The notes beneath the pieces are model-generated. The model searched no databases. It saw nothing but the letters and a program-made list of their open reading frames with translations, and was not told where the DNA came from. This document shows, in pieces, positions 26,701 to 28,686 of a DNA stretch of 28,686 bases (positions within the stretch are counted from its first letter, which is position 1; the number at the start of each line of letters is the position of its first letter). Source of the stretch: Saccoglossus kowalevskii (lineage: Eukaryota; Hemichordata; Enteropneusta; Harrimaniidae); the NCBI RefSeq assembly GCF_000003605.2, contig NW_003116450.1:436575-465260 (forward strand), given 5' to 3'. The position numbers were made by a program, and so were the translations under genes.

Positions 26701-28686
26701 CTGCTTTATAATAGCATTTAAGGTTTTTAAAGGTGCAATTTGTATTCAAATAGTTTCACAATCTGCATGAAAATGTCTATTGCCTCACCCTTAGCGACCA
26801 CATACCATATTTGTTCATTCACAAGAACATCTTGATTAGAGGAAAAAACAAAAATTGCATTTACTTGTCATTAAAATATAATTTAGTTTGAACACAGACA
26901 CACCTCATCTGGTAATTTCCACAATATTTCCATTTTCCATAGGAAAACAAATTCTGGCCTTGGAATGCGACTGCAAATCGAACCCAACCACAGAAATCCA
27001 TGTCATCAGTACAATACAAGCTTATAATATTGACGTAGTTTCCTTGGAGACATCAATATTCTCCAAGGTAGAAAATATTTGATAGATATTTTCTTTTTTT
27101 TTAAATTGATCGTGAAACATTAACATTACGATTTTCAATATATTTCATGTGACCTAGATTCCAGGTAATACTTATAGAACATATCAAAGGTGATTACTTC
27201 CGACACCAGTCTCTGTAAGCGTTGATATTTTTAACAAATGAGATACTGACTATGTATGGTGTGATGATACACACTGGTAATTATATTAACGATTATAAAT
27301 ACTGCTTCCCATTTTCAGATTTTCATGGGATATCTACAAATTTCAAAAAAAAACCAGAGACTACTTTGACTGTAAGAGTACAGATTGAAAAATCAAAAAT
27401 TCTTGAAAATTAATAATGAATATAATCAAAAGTACACAATACATTTTATGTAGTTCATCATTTCGAAAAAATCAATTCAATTTTGTAAGAGACTAAACTA
27501 ACATGTTTTACAAATCATATTCTTGTGTACATGAAAATAAATATGAAATTCCCCCCAAAATAAGTTATACACACCTGATGGTCATAGAAAATATTTTTTA
27601 CAGTCTGAAGATTTTGAATGTTACAACTTCCCGCCAAAATTTGTGTGTAATATTTTGCACAATTTTTGTTAATTTTGAACCAAACAAACATTATTCCACA
27701 TTGGCTACACATATTCATCAAAATTATGAAAAACAATTTGAATAATTTTTTTTTTTTTTTTTTGTGAAATTCGACAACAGTTGAGTTTAGTGTTCAAAAT
27801 ACTTTTATACAATAATGTATATTTTTATTCACATCTGCTTTATTTTGTTCTTTCAGACGACAGCAGAACATGCTTGTAGCAGTCGATATACATTACATCC
27901 TTACATCATTATCTATTTTGAGAACAGATTCTATGACCACTGTAAACTTTTATTTAGCTGATTATCAACTAAACAAAAATAAGTTAATGTCACAATAAAA
28001 GAAAGTGACAGATGAAAAGACATTTAAAGCAGGAACGATATTTTGAGATATGCCACCACTTGTAAGGCACAACATCATGCATTTGTGGTCTTGTATTAAA
28101 TTTAGTTAATAGTGTCAACCATTTAATATACAAATGTTTTGCAAATGTATTATTCGTGGGGCTTTCGAGAGAACAATATTTCAAAACAAAAGACATCACA
28201 ACTGTCTGAAACAGTAGGCTAGGTTACTACATGTGCACTATATTCAATTCTAACTAGTGAACAACTTAATATGCTGTGGTATATCAAGTAAAACTGACAC
28301 AGCTCCAAACTCAATTTTCAAATTTGAAGTAAAGTTTTTAATCATATTGCATATTTAATAGTTTCAAAAATACTAATTCAGACAAAATGACATGATTAAC
28401 ACAGAAAGTTAACACTGTGGACAACGACAACAACAGACGTTTATTGGCACTAATTTTGTCTTCAACCTGTCTTTTCTGGAAAGATAATGATGCCGTAGTT
28501 TTTTTAAACAATGTGGTGTATCATATCATTCAGACTCTGTCAGTGAATACGCAATGGGTATCATTCTATATATATTTTGTTAGGCAGCATAGTTGTGGAA
28601 TAATTTAAAATTTACGTAGGCAGATTTAATCGATCATTAACTCTTTGTATTGAATATTACAAAAATCATGTATAATAATAAGGTTA

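Larger units (their letters stand above)
24619..28686. other. Sequence upstream of exon A, probably intron
   Basis: About 4 kb upstream of exon A on the gene strand. A search by eye for the preceding PDE8 segment (vertebrate VQFGPMRFHQDQLQ) found nothing, so the N-terminal exon(s) probably lie beyond the window. Only the two tetranucleotide-bearing repeats below and a poly(T) run at 27746-27764 stand out. Short ORFs on either strand show no protein features. Confidence 0.55.

Noticed and set aside
27503-27745. Overlapping open frames on both strands
   Set aside because: AT-rich sequence with opposed short frames and no protein features on either strand.
28638-28686. Start of another TTAACYCTTTG MITE at the window edge
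   Set aside because: Only about 15 bases resemble the 8684 family and the rest is cut off, so it cannot be supported.

Overview
This is animal genomic DNA: AT-rich, intron-dense, full of short interspersed repeats, with no bacterial-style gene packing. It holds most of one host gene, on the minus strand. That gene is an ortholog of vertebrate PDE8A/PDE8B, the high-affinity cAMP-specific, IBMX-insensitive 3',5'-cyclic phosphodiesterase. Repeat style (hairpin-ended elements with internal tandem units, many MITEs, a LINE tail of a type common in marine invertebrates) suggests a marine invertebrate, possibly a non-vertebrate deuterostome such as a hemichordate. The species call is inference and weak; the gene call is strong.

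Gene layout, in transcription order from high to low coordinates. Exons A-C (24618 down to 20692) encode the receiver-like (REC) domain. Exons D-F (19051 to 15447) encode the PAS domain. Exons G-H (13742 to 11921) encode a basic/Ser linker with three PKA-type RRxS motifs. Exon I (11044-10871) and exon K (7487-7330) lead into the catalytic domain, with a short, phase-problematic exon J (8012-7960) between them. Exons L-Q (6584 to 865) encode the HD-type catalytic domain with all the expected metal and nucleotide ligands. Sixteen exons join in frame with GT-AG boundaries to give 720 codons plus one base without a stop. The N-terminal exon(s) lie beyond 28686 and the last C-terminal exon lies before position 1, so the gene is partial at both ends because of the window, not because it is broken.

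Introns hold nearly all the other structure: a 61-nt minisatellite (1-760); a 33-unit ATTCT array (sense strand) directly upstream of exon F; a 95-nt tandem repeat (3472-3870); a 200-bp, about 99% identical tandem duplication (6636-7037); two families of hairpin-ended, CTAA-terminated elements with internal tandem subunits that look like non-autonomous Helentron relatives; at least three MITE families bounded by TTAA (piggyBac-like), plus other inverted-repeat MITEs; and a 3' LINE fragment (9600-9965). I recognised no second protein gene, tRNA, rRNA, CRISPR array or viral element.

The points most worth a second look are the conflicted exon J, which corresponds to the PDE8A segment reported as the Raf-1 docking site; the duplicated PKA-type motif in exon G; and the Helentron-like families. 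I saw no evidence of an entirely new multi-gene system.
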